A DNA stretch of 46,173 nt, taken from positions 1-46,173 of the forward strand of contig CAMBNY010000015.1 of NCBI GenBank assembly GCA_945869165.1, given 5' to 3'. This document shows, one piece after another, positions 23,214 to 31,389 of this stretch. The notes beneath the pieces were generated by a model. The model made no database searches and was not told the origin of the DNA. It saw only the letters and a list, made by a program, of their open reading frames with translations. Position numbers and translations under genes: made by a program. The DNA is from Comamonas sp. lk. Lineage in GTDB: Bacteria > Pseudomonadota > Gammaproteobacteria > Burkholderiales > Burkholderiaceae_C. Within the stretch, counting starts at the first letter, position 1; each line of letters begins with the position of its first letter.

Positions 23214-23225
23214 ATCTTATAAGAT
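23214..23225. promoter_or_regulatory. 12-bp palindrome in the divergent promoter gap
   Basis: ATCTTATAAGAT is a perfect palindrome 60 nt before the acyl-CoA operon start (23286) and 170 nt from the DUF1330 start. It may be a repressor operator, and its TATAAG core could also serve as a -10 element. No regulator gene is adjacent. Confidence 0.4.
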
Positions 23226-23285
23226 GCATTCAAACAGCGCCTGCGGCCCACGGCCCGGCGCCTACCCATAACGAGGAGTTCGGAC

Positions 23286-24911
23286 ATGCCCGTGATAGAG
23301 AGCCAGGTGGACACCCTTGGCGAGGCCTTCGTGCGCCACCGCGCAGACATGCTCAAAGCCCTGGCCGGGGTGCGTGCCGTGGAAGACAAAGTGCGCGCCA
23401 CCGAGGCCGAAAAACAACCCAAGTTCCACAAGCGCGGCCAGCTGATGCCGCGCGAGCGGGTGAACCTGCTGCTGGACCGGGGCACGCCTTTTCTAGAAAT
23501 CTCCACCCTGGCCGGTTACAAGCAGCACGACGACAAAGACGGCTCGCTGGCCGGGGGCAATAGTATTTGCGGCATTGGCTATGTGTGTGGCGTTCGCACT
23601 ATGGTGACGGCGTCCAACAGCGCCATCAAAGGCGGCACCATCACGCCCTGGGGCTTGCGCAAAAGCCTGCGCATGCAAGATATTGCGATGAAGCAAAAGC
23701 TGCCCGTCGTTAGCCTGCTCGAATCAGGTGGCGCCAATTTGCTCTACCAGGCCGAAATCTTTATCGACGGCGGCACCACCTTTGCCAACCAGGCCATGCT
23801 GTCGGCAGCAGGTGTGCCGCAGATTACCGTGGTGCATGGGTCTAGTACGGCGGGTGGCGCTTATGTGCCGGGCTTGTCGGACTACAGCATCATGGTGCGC
23901 AAAAACGCCAAGGTGTTTTTGGCCGGGCCGCCGCTGCTCAAAGCGGCCACCGGCGAAGTGGCGGGCGACGAGGAACTGGGTGGCGCTGAGATGCATGCGC
24001 AGGTCACCGGCACTGCCGAGTTTTTGGCCGAGAGCGATGCCGACGGCATCCGCCTGGCGCGCGAGGTGATGGCCAGCCTGGACTGGAACAAACACCGCCC
24101 GCAGTTTGCCGATGCGCCAGTGCAAGCGCCGCTGTACAGTCCGGACGAACTCTGCGGCGTGGTGCCGGTGGACTACCGCCAGCCTTATGACTGCCGCGAA
24201 GTGATCGCCCGCATCGTCGATGGCAGCGAGTTTTTAGACTTTAAAAGCGAATACGACAACCAGACCATTTGCGGGCGCGCCCGCATCCACGGCATGCAAG
24301 TGGGCATCTTGGGCAACAACGGGCCGATTACCGCCAAAGGCGCGACCAAGGCCGGGCAGTTCATCCAGCTATGCGACCAAGCCGATATTCCGCTGGTGTT
24401 TTTGATGAATACCACCGGCTATATGGTGGGTACCGAAAGCGAGCAAGGCGGCATCGTCAAACACGGCAGCAAGATGATTCAGGCCGTGGCCAATGTGCGC
24501 GTGCCGCGTATTACGGTGGTGATTGGCGCGTCTTTTGGTGCGGGTAATTACGGCATGTCCGGGCGCGGCTTTCGGCCCGACTTTATTTTTGCCTGGCCCA
24601 ATGCGCGCACGGCCGTCATGGGTGGCGAGCAAGCGGCCAAAGTGTTGTCCATCGTCAACCGTGAAAAAATCCTGAAAGAAGGCCGCGAACCGACTGCCGA
24701 CGAGGAAAGCAAATTTGCCTTTATGGAAGGCGCGGTCATCCACCAGTTTGACCGCGACTCGCAAGCCTTGTCGGGCACCTCGCGCTTGTACGACGACGGC
24801 CTGATAGACCCGCGCGACACCCGCCGCGTACTGGCCATGACCCTATCCATTTGCCGCGAAGGCCGCACCCGCCCACTCAAGCCCAACAGCTTTGGCGTGG
24901 CGCGTTTTTAA
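23286..24911 (+). CDS. Acyl-CoA carboxylase beta (carboxyltransferase) subunit
   Basis: 541 residues. The ribosome binding site GAGGAG lies 7 nt before the ATG. The N-terminal carboxyltransferase half has KFHKRGQLMPRERVNLLLDRG, ESGGANLLYQAE and HGSSTAGGAYVPGLSDY. The C-terminal half has GNNGPITAKGATKAGQFIQL, NTTGYMVGTESEQGGIVKHG and GASFGAGNYGMSGRGF, all typical of the methylcrotonyl-CoA/geranyl-CoA carboxylase branch. It accepts a carboxyl group from biotin on the alpha subunit encoded next (start 15 nt after this stop). The genetic setting (two acyl-CoA dehydrogenases, no hydroxymethylglutaryl-CoA lyase or isovaleryl set in view) makes a geranyl-CoA-like or other branched enoyl-CoA substrate plausible. 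Methylcrotonyl-CoA remains possible. Confidence 0.92.
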   Translation: MPVIESQVDTLGEAFVRHRADMLKALAGVRAVEDKVRATEAEKQPKFHKRGQLMPRERVNLLLDRGTPFLEISTLAGYKQHDDKDGSLAGGNSICGIGYVCGVRTMVTASNSAIKGGTITPWGLRKSLRMQDIAMKQKLPVVSLLESGGANLLYQAEIFIDGGTTFANQAMLSAAGVPQITVVHGSSTAGGAYVPGLSDYSIMVRKNAKVFLAGPPLLKAATGEVAGDEELGGAEMHAQVTGTAEFLAESDADGIRLAREVMASLDWNKHRPQFADAPVQAPLYSPDELCGVVPVDYRQPYDCREVIARIVDGSEFLDFKSEYDNQTICGRARIHGMQVGILGNNGPITAKGATKAGQFIQLCDQADIPLVFLMNTTGYMVGTESEQGGIVKHGSKMIQAVANVRVPRITVVIGASFGAGNYGMSGRGFRPDFIFAWPNARTAVMGGEQAAKVLSIVNREKILKEGREPTADEESKFAFMEGAVIHQFDRDSQALSGTSRLYDDGLIDPRDTRRVLAMTLSICREGRTRPLKPNSFGVARF

Positions 24912-24926
24912 TTGAGGTGGCCACAC

Positions 24927-26939
24927 ATGCTGTTTGACAAAGTATTGATAGCCAACCGGGGCGAGATCGCGGTGCGCATCATCCGTGGGTGCCAGCGCAT
25001 GGGCTACCGCACGGTGGCGGTGTATTCCGAAGCGGACCGCGACGCGCCGCACGTGGCCCTGGCCGACGAGGCGATTTGCATAGGCCCGGCGCCGGCGCAG
25101 GAATCGTATTTATCCATCGACAAATTAATTGCCGCAGCCCAAAGCAGCGGCGCGGGCGCCATCCACCCCGGCTATGGCTTTTTGTCCGAGCGCGCAGCGT
25201 TTGCGCAAGCGGTGCAAGACGCCGGCTTGGTGTTTATCGGCCCAGACCCGCAGGCCATCGAGGCCATGGGCAACAAGAGCGCCTCCAAGATCCGCATGCT
25301 GGCTGCGGGCGTGCCCTGTGTCCCGGGCTACCAGGGCGACGACCAAAGCGACGACACCTTGGCAACCGAGGCGCAAAAAGTGGGCCTGCCGGTGATGGTG
25401 AAAGCCGCAGCAGGCGGCGGCGGGCGCGGTATGCGCTTGGTGCACGATGCACAAGATTTGTTGGCCGCCATCCAGTCCGCCCGCAGTGAAGCGAGCAATG
25501 CTTTTGGCGACGGCCAGCTGCTGATTGAAAAAGCCGTGTTGCATGCGCGCCATGTGGAGATTCAAGTCTTTGGCGACCGGCAGGGCCATGTGGTGCATAT
25601 CGGCGAGCGCGATTGCTCGGTGCAGCGGCGCAACCAGAAAGTGGTGGAGGAAGCGCCCAGCCCGGCGGTGGACGAAGCCCTGCGCGCACGCATGGGCGCA
25701 GCCGCCGTAGCCGCAGCGCGGGCAGTGCACTACGTGGGCGCGGGCACGGTGGAATTTATGCTGGCCCGCGATGGCAGCTTTTACTTTTTGGAGATGAACA
25801 CACGCTTGCAGGTAGAGCACCCGGTCACCGAAATTGTCTATGACCTGGACTTGGTGGAATGGCAATTGCGCGTGGCCCAAGGCGAGGCGCTGCCGCTGGC
25901 GCAAGAGGCCATCAACGCACGACGCAAGGGCTGGGCGATCGAGGTACGTTTGTGTACCGAAGACCCGGCTAACAACTTTCTGCCACAAACCGGCCCGCTG
26001 CTGGCCTGGCATGCGCCGCAAGGTGCGGGCATGCGCACCGACCACGGCTTGCGCCAGGGCGGCGTGGTCTCGCCCTATTACGACTCTATGCAAGCCAAGC
26101 TGATTGCCAGCGGCGACACGCGCGAGCAAGCTTGCCGCACGCTCTTGCATATGCTGGACCACACGGTGCTGCTGGGCGTGACCAGCAACCGCGACTACCT
26201 GCGCCAGATCATTGCGCACCCAGTGTTTGCAGCGGGCGATTTTTCGACCGGCTTTATTGCCGAACACCTGAGCCCCGAAAGCTTTGCCGCCAGCCGCGTA
26301 CCCACTGCGCTGCATAGTGCGCTGGCTGCCGTGTTGATGTACCGCAGCCAGGCGCTGGCTTTGCAGGCCGATGCCGGGCTGGATGCCGAACTGCTGGAGT
26401 GGCAAAGCTCGGCCCCGGCGCAAGTGCCGCTGCTGCTGCAATGTGGCGAGCGCAAGCTGCGCGTTACCGTGGCCGCGCTGGGCCGGGGCGCTTACCGCGT
26501 GCAATTAGACGGGCAAACGCTGGAGCTGGCAGTAGTGTCCATGCAAGCCCCCGCGCTGCGCTTTATGCACCAAGGACTGGACGCCCAAGCCGACTATGCG
26601 CTGGCGGGGAATGTGGTGCATTTGTCACACGCCGGCCTGACCCTGAGCTACACCGACACTACGCTCGCCCCGGCCAGCAAAGACGCAGCAGGCAGCGACG
26701 GGCGCATGCTGGCGCCCATGGACGGCAAGATTTTGAAAGTGCTGGTGCAGCCCGGCGACACGATTAGCAAAGGCCAAACCCTGGCAGTTTTAGAGGCCAT
26801 GAAAATGGAATTTGCCATCAGCAGCGGCGTGGACAGCAGCGTGACCGCAGTGGCCTGCCAAGTGGGGCAACAAGTGAAAGCACGCCAGTTACTCATCAGC
26901 CTGGCGCCCACGCAAACCAAAGAAGGAACCCCGGCATGA
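24927..26939 (+). CDS. Acyl-CoA carboxylase alpha subunit (biotin carboxylase + carrier)
   Basis: 670 residues from the ATG at 24927, with GAGGTGG at 24914-24920 as ribosome binding site. The biotin carboxylase N-domain starts MLFDKVLIANRGEIAVRI. The ATP-grasp domain contains AAAGGGGRGMRLV and the carboxylase catalytic region EHPVTEIVYDLDLVEWQLRV (EMNTRLQVEHPVTE context). The C-terminal biotinyl domain (about 600-665) carries EAMKMEF, with Lys626 as biotin site. It carboxylates its own biotin using bicarbonate and ATP and hands the group to the beta subunit encoded upstream. Domain order and length match methylcrotonyl-, geranyl- and propionyl-type alpha subunits. The last four bases overlap the start of the next gene. 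Confidence 0.94.
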   Translation: MLFDKVLIANRGEIAVRIIRGCQRMGYRTVAVYSEADRDAPHVALADEAICIGPAPAQESYLSIDKLIAAAQSSGAGAIHPGYGFLSERAAFAQAVQDAGLVFIGPDPQAIEAMGNKSASKIRMLAAGVPCVPGYQGDDQSDDTLATEAQKVGLPVMVKAAAGGGGRGMRLVHDAQDLLAAIQSARSEASNAFGDGQLLIEKAVLHARHVEIQVFGDRQGHVVHIGERDCSVQRRNQKVVEEAPSPAVDEALRARMGAAAVAAARAVHYVGAGTVEFMLARDGSFYFLEMNTRLQVEHPVTEIVYDLDLVEWQLRVAQGEALPLAQEAINARRKGWAIEVRLCTEDPANNFLPQTGPLLAWHAPQGAGMRTDHGLRQGGVVSPYYDSMQAKLIASGDTREQACRTLLHMLDHTVLLGVTSNRDYLRQIIAHPVFAAGDFSTGFIAEHLSPESFAASRVPTALHSALAAVLMYRSQALALQADAGLDAELLEWQSSAPAQVPLLLQCGERKLRVTVAALGRGAYRVQLDGQTLELAVVSMQAPALRFMHQGLDAQADYALAGNVVHLSHAGLTLSYTDTTLAPASKDAAGSDGRMLAPMDGKILKVLVQPGDTISKGQTLAVLEAMKMEFAISSGVDSSVTAVACQVGQQVKARQLLISLAPTQTKEGTPA

Positions 26940-27553
26940 AGCTCTACCACTGTGTCGATGCGCGCTCGCTGCGCCCTCTGTGGGCTTTAGAAGAAATGGG
27001 CTTGCCCTACGAGTTGGAAGTGCTGCCCTTCCCGCCGCGCGTGTTCAAGAAAGACTACCTGGGCGTGAACCCGCTGGGCACGATTCCCTACCTAGTCGAC
27101 GGCGACACGCACATGACCGAGTCCAGCGGCATGTGCCACTATTTGGTGGAGCGCTACGGCAAGCATGCGTTTGGCGTGCGGCCCGAGCACCCGGAATACG
27201 GCAGCTATGTCAATTGGCTGTTTCATAGCGACGCCACCCTCACCTTTCCGCAAACCGTGGCGCTGCGCTATGGGCTGATGGAGCCGCCACCGCGCAAGCT
27301 GCCGCAAGCGGTGGACGATTACAAAAAATGGTATTTGGCGCGCTTGCGTATGCTGACGGCGCATTTGCAAGAGCGCGAATTTTTGTGCGACGGGCGTTTC
27401 ACCATCGCCGATATTTGTATTGGCTATGCGCTGTTTTTAGGCACCACGCCCGGCCTGGACATGGGCGCGCAGTACGCGCCGCATGTGCAGGACTACCTGG
27501 CCCGCTTGCTGGCACGTCCGGCACTGCAAAGAGCGCGGGCTTTGGGCGCATAA
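26936..27553 (+). CDS. Glutathione S-transferase-like protein
   Basis: 205 residues; its ATGA overlaps the stop of the carboxylase alpha gene, indicating translational coupling. The N-terminal thioredoxin-like domain (about 1-80) has the RSLRPLWALEEMGLPYEL helix, NPLGTIPYLVDGD with the cis-proline, and the TESSGMCHYL glutathione-binding TES motif. The C-terminal helical domain has FTIADICIGYAL, the usual N-capping motif. Glutathione-dependent conjugation, isomerisation or reduction in the cytoplasm is expected. Its placement within an acyl-CoA operon is unusual and suggests either a specific isomerase/thioesterase-like step or detoxification of a reactive intermediate. The substrate is unknown. 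Confidence 0.9.
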   Translation: MKLYHCVDARSLRPLWALEEMGLPYELEVLPFPPRVFKKDYLGVNPLGTIPYLVDGDTHMTESSGMCHYLVERYGKHAFGVRPEHPEYGSYVNWLFHSDATLTFPQTVALRYGLMEPPPRKLPQAVDDYKKWYLARLRMLTAHLQEREFLCDGRFTIADICIGYALFLGTTPGLDMGAQYAPHVQDYLARLLARPALQRARALGA

Positions 27554-27610
27554 GCACGCGCAAAGCTCTTGATTGGAATGCCCACTTTGAACTGACCCTA
27601 GGATGCCCGC

Positions 27611-28762
27611 ATGAACCCCGTGGACCCAGCCGAAACTGAATTAATGCTTGAACAAGTGCGCCGCTTTGCGCAGACCGAAGTGGCGCCGCACTTGGAGGAG
27701 TGGGAAGCGGCGGGCGAGTTTCCGCGCAGCATGTACAAGCGCTGGGCCGACCTGGGTTGGCTGGCGATGGGCTACCCGGAAGAATTAGGTGGCATTGCCG
27801 CGCCCTGGACGCTGCGCAATGCCTTTGGCGTAGCCGCAGCGCGCTACACCGCAAGCGGTGGCTTATTGGCCAGCTTGGGCAGCAACAGCATCGGCCTGCC
27901 ACCCATCATCAACTACGGCAGCGCGGCCTTAAAGCAAGCCATCGTGCCGCCGGTGTTGGCGGGCGACAAAATTGCAGCGTTAGGCATTACCGAGCCCGGC
28001 GGCGGCTCGGACGTGGCCAATCTGCGCACCACGGCGCGGCGCGAGGGCGATCACTACATCATCAACGGCGAAAAAACCTTTATTACCTCGGGCATGCGCT
28101 TTGACTGGATCAGCCTGGCGGTGCGCACCGATGCGGACAACAAAGGCGCAGGTGGTATTTCGATGATTGCAGTGCCGGGTGATGCGCCTGGTTTGTCGCG
28201 CACCAAGCTGCACAAAATGGGCTGGCATTGCTCGGACACCGCCAGCCTGTACTTTGACAATGTGCGCGTGCCGGTGGCCAACTTGTTGGGCGAGGAAAAC
28301 AAGGGCTTCAAAATTATCATGACCAACTTCAATGGCGAGCGCCTGGGCATGTCGGCCACGGCCATCGGCATGGCTGAAGCTTGCTATGACGAAGCGCTGG
28401 CCTGGGCGCGCGAGCGCAAAACCTTTGGGCAGCCGCTGACCAGCCACCAAGTGCTGCGCCACAAGCTGGTGGATATGCGCATGCGCATCGAAGCCAGCCG
28501 CGCCTGGCTGGACAAGCTGTCGGTGCAAGCCGATGCCGGCCAGACCGGCCAGGCCTGGGTGGCCGAAGTCTGTATGCTCAAAAACCAGTCCACACAAACC
28601 ATGCAGTTTTGCGCCGATCAGGGCGTACAGATTTTGGGCGGCATGGGCTATATGCGCGGCAGCGCCTGCGAACGTATTTACCGCGAAGTGAAGGTCATGA
28701 CGATAGGCGGCGGCGCCGAAGAAATCATGAAAGAGCTGGCGGCACGCCAATTGGATATTTAA
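27611..28762 (+). CDS. Acyl-CoA dehydrogenase (first of two)
   Basis: 383 residues. The N-terminal helical domain is followed by the FAD/substrate motifs GITEPGGGSDVANLRTTA and INGEKTFITSG (signature 1 region), a beta domain with KMGWHCSDTASLYFDNVRVP, and the C-terminal helices with ARERKTFGQPL and QILGGMGYMRG. The usual catalytic glutamate position near the C-terminus reads IGGGAEEIM. Glu243 in NGERLGM instead aligns with the catalytic base of isovaleryl- and long-chain acyl-CoA dehydrogenases. It would introduce a 2,3-double bond in an acyl-CoA and pass electrons to ETF. It starts about 58 nt after the GST-like gene and is followed 11 nt later by the keto-acid cleavage enzyme. Confidence 0.93.
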   Translation: MNPVDPAETELMLEQVRRFAQTEVAPHLEEWEAAGEFPRSMYKRWADLGWLAMGYPEELGGIAAPWTLRNAFGVAAARYTASGGLLASLGSNSIGLPPIINYGSAALKQAIVPPVLAGDKIAALGITEPGGGSDVANLRTTARREGDHYIINGEKTFITSGMRFDWISLAVRTDADNKGAGGISMIAVPGDAPGLSRTKLHKMGWHCSDTASLYFDNVRVPVANLLGEENKGFKIIMTNFNGERLGMSATAIGMAEACYDEALAWARERKTFGQPLTSHQVLRHKLVDMRMRIEASRAWLDKLSVQADAGQTGQAWVAEVCMLKNQSTQTMQFCADQGVQILGGMGYMRGSACERIYREVKVMTIGGGAEEIMKELAARQLDI

Positions 28763-28773
28763 GGACACTTACC

Positions 28774-29640
28774 ATGGAAAAAGCCATACTCACATGCGCG
28801 CTGACCGGCGTGCTGACCGACCCCAAGCAACACCCGGTGCCGGTCACGCCCGCGCAAATGGCAGCAGAAGCCAAAGCCGCGTTCGAGGCCGGTGCCTCCA
28901 TCATGCATGTGCACATCCGCCGCCAGGAAGAAGGCATGGGCCATATGCCATCGTGGGATCCGGACGTGGTGTGGGAAGTGACCGAAGCCATACGCACAGC
29001 CTGTCCCGGCGTGATCATCAACCTGACCACCGGCGTGGTGGGCAAAGACATTGCCGGGCCGCTGGCCTGCATACGCCGTGTGCGGCCCGAAATCGCAGCT
29101 TGCAATGCCGGTACGCTCAATTACTTAAAGATACGTTCCGATGGCCGTTGGGCCTGGCCGCCGATGGTGTTTGACAACCCAGTAGACAAGGTGAAAGCCT
29201 TTTTGGACGTAATGCACGAGACTGGCACCATGCCCGAATTTGAATGCTTTGACGTGGGCATTGTGCGTTCGGTGGCGATGTTCAAAAAAGCCGGTATGAC
29301 CGACCACCTGGACTACAACTTTGTGATGGGAGTCGATTCGGGCATGCCCGCCGATGCCGAATTGCTGGCCTGGCTGCGCAAGCAAATCGACCCCGGCGTG
29401 ACCTGGCAAAGCACGCTGATAGGCCGCCAAGAAATCTGGCCGGTGCACCAGGCTACGGCGGATTTGGGTGGCATGCTGCGCACCGGTTTGGAAGACACGT
29501 TTTATCTGCCCGATGGCTCGCGCGCCAGTGGCAATGGCGCACTGATCGAGGCCCTGGCCCGCTGCGCCCGCAATGCCGGACGCGACATCGCCTCCCCCGC
29601 CGAAGCCCGCACCCGCTTGGGGCTGCGCGCCGCTGCATAA
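28774..29640 (+). CDS. Beta-keto acid cleavage enzyme (BKACE/DUF849 family)
   Basis: 288 residues. The ATG at 28774 has AAGGA 8 nt upstream; a longer open frame from 28609 overlaps the acyl-CoA dehydrogenase and is rejected. The TIM-barrel features are AILTCALTGVLTDP at the start, MHVHIRR with His45 and His47 as zinc ligands, INLTTGVV, CNAGTLNYL, and IWPVHQATADLGGMLRTGLED in the C-terminal part (quoted in pieces: WPVHQATADLGGM). Family members condense a beta-keto acid with acetyl-CoA and split it into acetoacetate and a new CoA thioester. Its location among acyl-CoA genes suggests it acts on a beta-keto acid derived from the carboxylase/dehydrogenase pathway. Specificity across the family is broad and not predictable here. 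Confidence 0.9.
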   Translation: MEKAILTCALTGVLTDPKQHPVPVTPAQMAAEAKAAFEAGASIMHVHIRRQEEGMGHMPSWDPDVVWEVTEAIRTACPGVIINLTTGVVGKDIAGPLACIRRVRPEIAACNAGTLNYLKIRSDGRWAWPPMVFDNPVDKVKAFLDVMHETGTMPEFECFDVGIVRSVAMFKKAGMTDHLDYNFVMGVDSGMPADAELLAWLRKQIDPGVTWQSTLIGRQEIWPVHQATADLGGMLRTGLEDTFYLPDGSRASGNGALIEALARCARNAGRDIASPAEARTRLGLRAAA

Positions 29641-29697
29641 GCCAGGTCAACCCGTCATTGTTGAAACAACTTTCCACGCAATAACTCCGGAGAAAAC

Positions 29698-30879
29698 ATG
29701 CAATTCACGCACGAACACCGCGAAGTCCAGAAAACCTTGAAGCGCCTAATTGATGAGGACATCAACCCCCATGTGGACGAATGGGAAGAAGCCGGGATTT
29801 TTCCGGCGCATGAGGTGTTTAAGAAACTGGGCAACTTGGGCCTCTTGGGCCTGACCAAGCCCGAAGCCTATGGCGGCGCGGGCTTGGACTACAGCTACAG
29901 CCTGGCCATGGCCGAAACGCTAGGCCATATCCATTGCGGTGGCGTGCCCATGGCCATTGGCGTGCAAACCGATATGTGCAGCCCGGCGTTGGCGCGCTTT
30001 GGCAGCCCCGAACTCTGCGCCGAGTTTTTGGCCCCGGCCATTGCGGGCGATATGGTGGGCTGCATCGGCGTGTCCGAGCCGGGTGCGGGCAGTGATGTGT
30101 CGGCCATCAAGAGCCATGCGCGCAAAGACGGTGACGACTACATCATCAGCGGCCAAAAAATGTGGATTACCAACAGCCTGCAAGCCGATTGGATGTGCAT
30201 GCTGGTCAATACCGGTGAAGGGCCTGCGCACAAGAACAAAAGCCTGGTGATGGTGCCCATGCGCGAAGGGCGCGGTGGCAAGCTGACGCCGGGCATTGAG
30301 GTGGCAAAAAAAATCCGCAAGATCGGCATGAATAGCAGCGACACCGGCCTGATTTATTTTGACGAAGTGCGCGTGCCCCAGCGCAACCGCATTGGCGGCG
30401 AAGGCCAGGGCTTTATTTACCAAATGCAGCAGTTTCAGGAAGAACGCCTGTGGGCCGCAGCCAGCACCTTGCAAGGCCTGAACAATTGCATTGAAGACAC
30501 CATTGCCTATGCCCAAGAGCGCAAACTCTTTGGCGCCACACTGGCCGATCAGCAATGGGTGCAGTTCAAACTGGCCGAGATGAAAACCGATGTAGAAGCC
30601 TTGCGCGCCCTCACCTACCGTGCTTGCGAACTCTATATACAAGGCCAGGATGTGACCGAGCTGGCCAGCATGGCCAAGCTCATGGGCGGACGACTCAACC
30701 GCAGCGTGACAGACGGCTGCCTGCAGTTCTGGGGTGGCATGGGCTATTCGTATGAAACCCGTATTTCCCGCGCCTACCGCGACGGGCGCCTGGGCTCCAT
30801 CGGTGGTGGCGCGGATGAAGTGATGCTGGGTATCCTCGCAAAAATTATGGGCATTGCCAAGCGAACACCCCATAACTAA
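29698..30879 (+). CDS. Acyl-CoA dehydrogenase (second; citronellyl-CoA dehydrogenase-like)
   Basis: 393 residues with a good CCGGAG ribosome binding site. INPHVDEWEEAGIFPAHEVF, HCGGVPMAIGVQTDM and VPQRNRIGGEGQGF resemble, from memory, proteins annotated as citronellyl-CoA dehydrogenases (AtuD). The FAD motifs are GVSEPGAGSDVSAIKSHARK and ISGQKMWITN. The C-terminal motif is GSIGGGADEVML, without the short-chain-type glutamate, while Glu249 in QEERLWA is in the isovaleryl/long-chain catalytic position. It is the second dehydrogenase of the operon, which suggests two successive or alternative acyl-CoA oxidations. With the carboxylase pair it recalls acyclic terpene catabolism, though an AtuE-like hydratase is not in this window. 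Confidence 0.92.
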   Translation: MQFTHEHREVQKTLKRLIDEDINPHVDEWEEAGIFPAHEVFKKLGNLGLLGLTKPEAYGGAGLDYSYSLAMAETLGHIHCGGVPMAIGVQTDMCSPALARFGSPELCAEFLAPAIAGDMVGCIGVSEPGAGSDVSAIKSHARKDGDDYIISGQKMWITNSLQADWMCMLVNTGEGPAHKNKSLVMVPMREGRGGKLTPGIEVAKKIRKIGMNSSDTGLIYFDEVRVPQRNRIGGEGQGFIYQMQQFQEERLWAAASTLQGLNNCIEDTIAYAQERKLFGATLADQQWVQFKLAEMKTDVEALRALTYRACELYIQGQDVTELASMAKLMGGRLNRSVTDGCLQFWGGMGYSYETRISRAYRDGRLGSIGGGADEVMLGILAKIMGIAKRTPHN

Positions 30880-30926
30880 GCGGCTGGTGCACCATGCGAC
30901 CTCGCCTTACATAAAAGGATGGAACC

Positions 30927-31376
30927 ATGAAAAAGCGCATCCGCAAAACGCGTCTGGCCATGCTGGCTTTTGCCAGCCTGGGCGCGCAGGCCACTGAATG
31001 GAAGCTCATTACCACCAGCAGCGACCTCAGCAAAATCACCTACTGGTATGTGGACCCGAGCAGCATCGTGGTGCAATCCAATGTACTCCAAGCCCGCTTG
31101 CGCACCGCCTGGTCTGCAGTGCAATACGGGCCCAACAACACCGGCTACCAGTCCACCACCTATGTCAATTACATTGACTGCGAGCGCCGCACCATCGCCT
31201 TTACCGGCAACACCTATTTCAGCGACATGGAGTCCACCAGCGAGCCGGTGTACCAGGAAGACGCCAAGCCGGTGCAGACCCTACGCTTTAGCGCGGTGCG
31301 TCCTGGCACGCCGGGCGAGATACGCATTAACTACCTGTGCCAATCGCACGGCACCTCATCGAACAAGGTGATTTAA
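30927..31376 (+). CDS. Small secreted protein, surface-adhesin E-like
   Basis: 149 residues with a basic N-terminus and hydrophobic core ending near GAQA-TE (signal peptide). The mature part starts EWKLITTSSDLSKITYWYVD and contains the pattern VDPSSI-VV, a central RLRTAWS and NYIDCERRTI, and a last cysteine in NYLCQS. Two cysteines could pair. This layout resembles the surface-adhesin protein E domain, seen in many small betaproteobacterial exported proteins. AAGG precedes the ATG. It follows the acyl-CoA operon by about 47 nt but has no obvious role in it and converges on metY. The function is not established. Confidence 0.7.
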   Translation: MKKRIRKTRLAMLAFASLGAQATEWKLITTSSDLSKITYWYVDPSSIVVQSNVLQARLRTAWSAVQYGPNNTGYQSTTYVNYIDCERRTIAFTGNTYFSDMESTSEPVYQEDAKPVQTLRFSAVRPGTPGEIRINYLCQSHGTSSNKVI

Positions 31377-31389
31377 GCCAGAGCCAGCC

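Noticed and set aside
25125..26504. 459-codon open frame antisense to the carboxylase alpha gene
   Set aside because: Shadow of a clear biotin carboxylase frame; its composition is low-information and no start signal is present.
23286..30879. Complete acyclic-terpene (atu) operon
   Set aside because: Hydratase, AtuA-like and lyase genes are missing, so only a resemblance is claimed.
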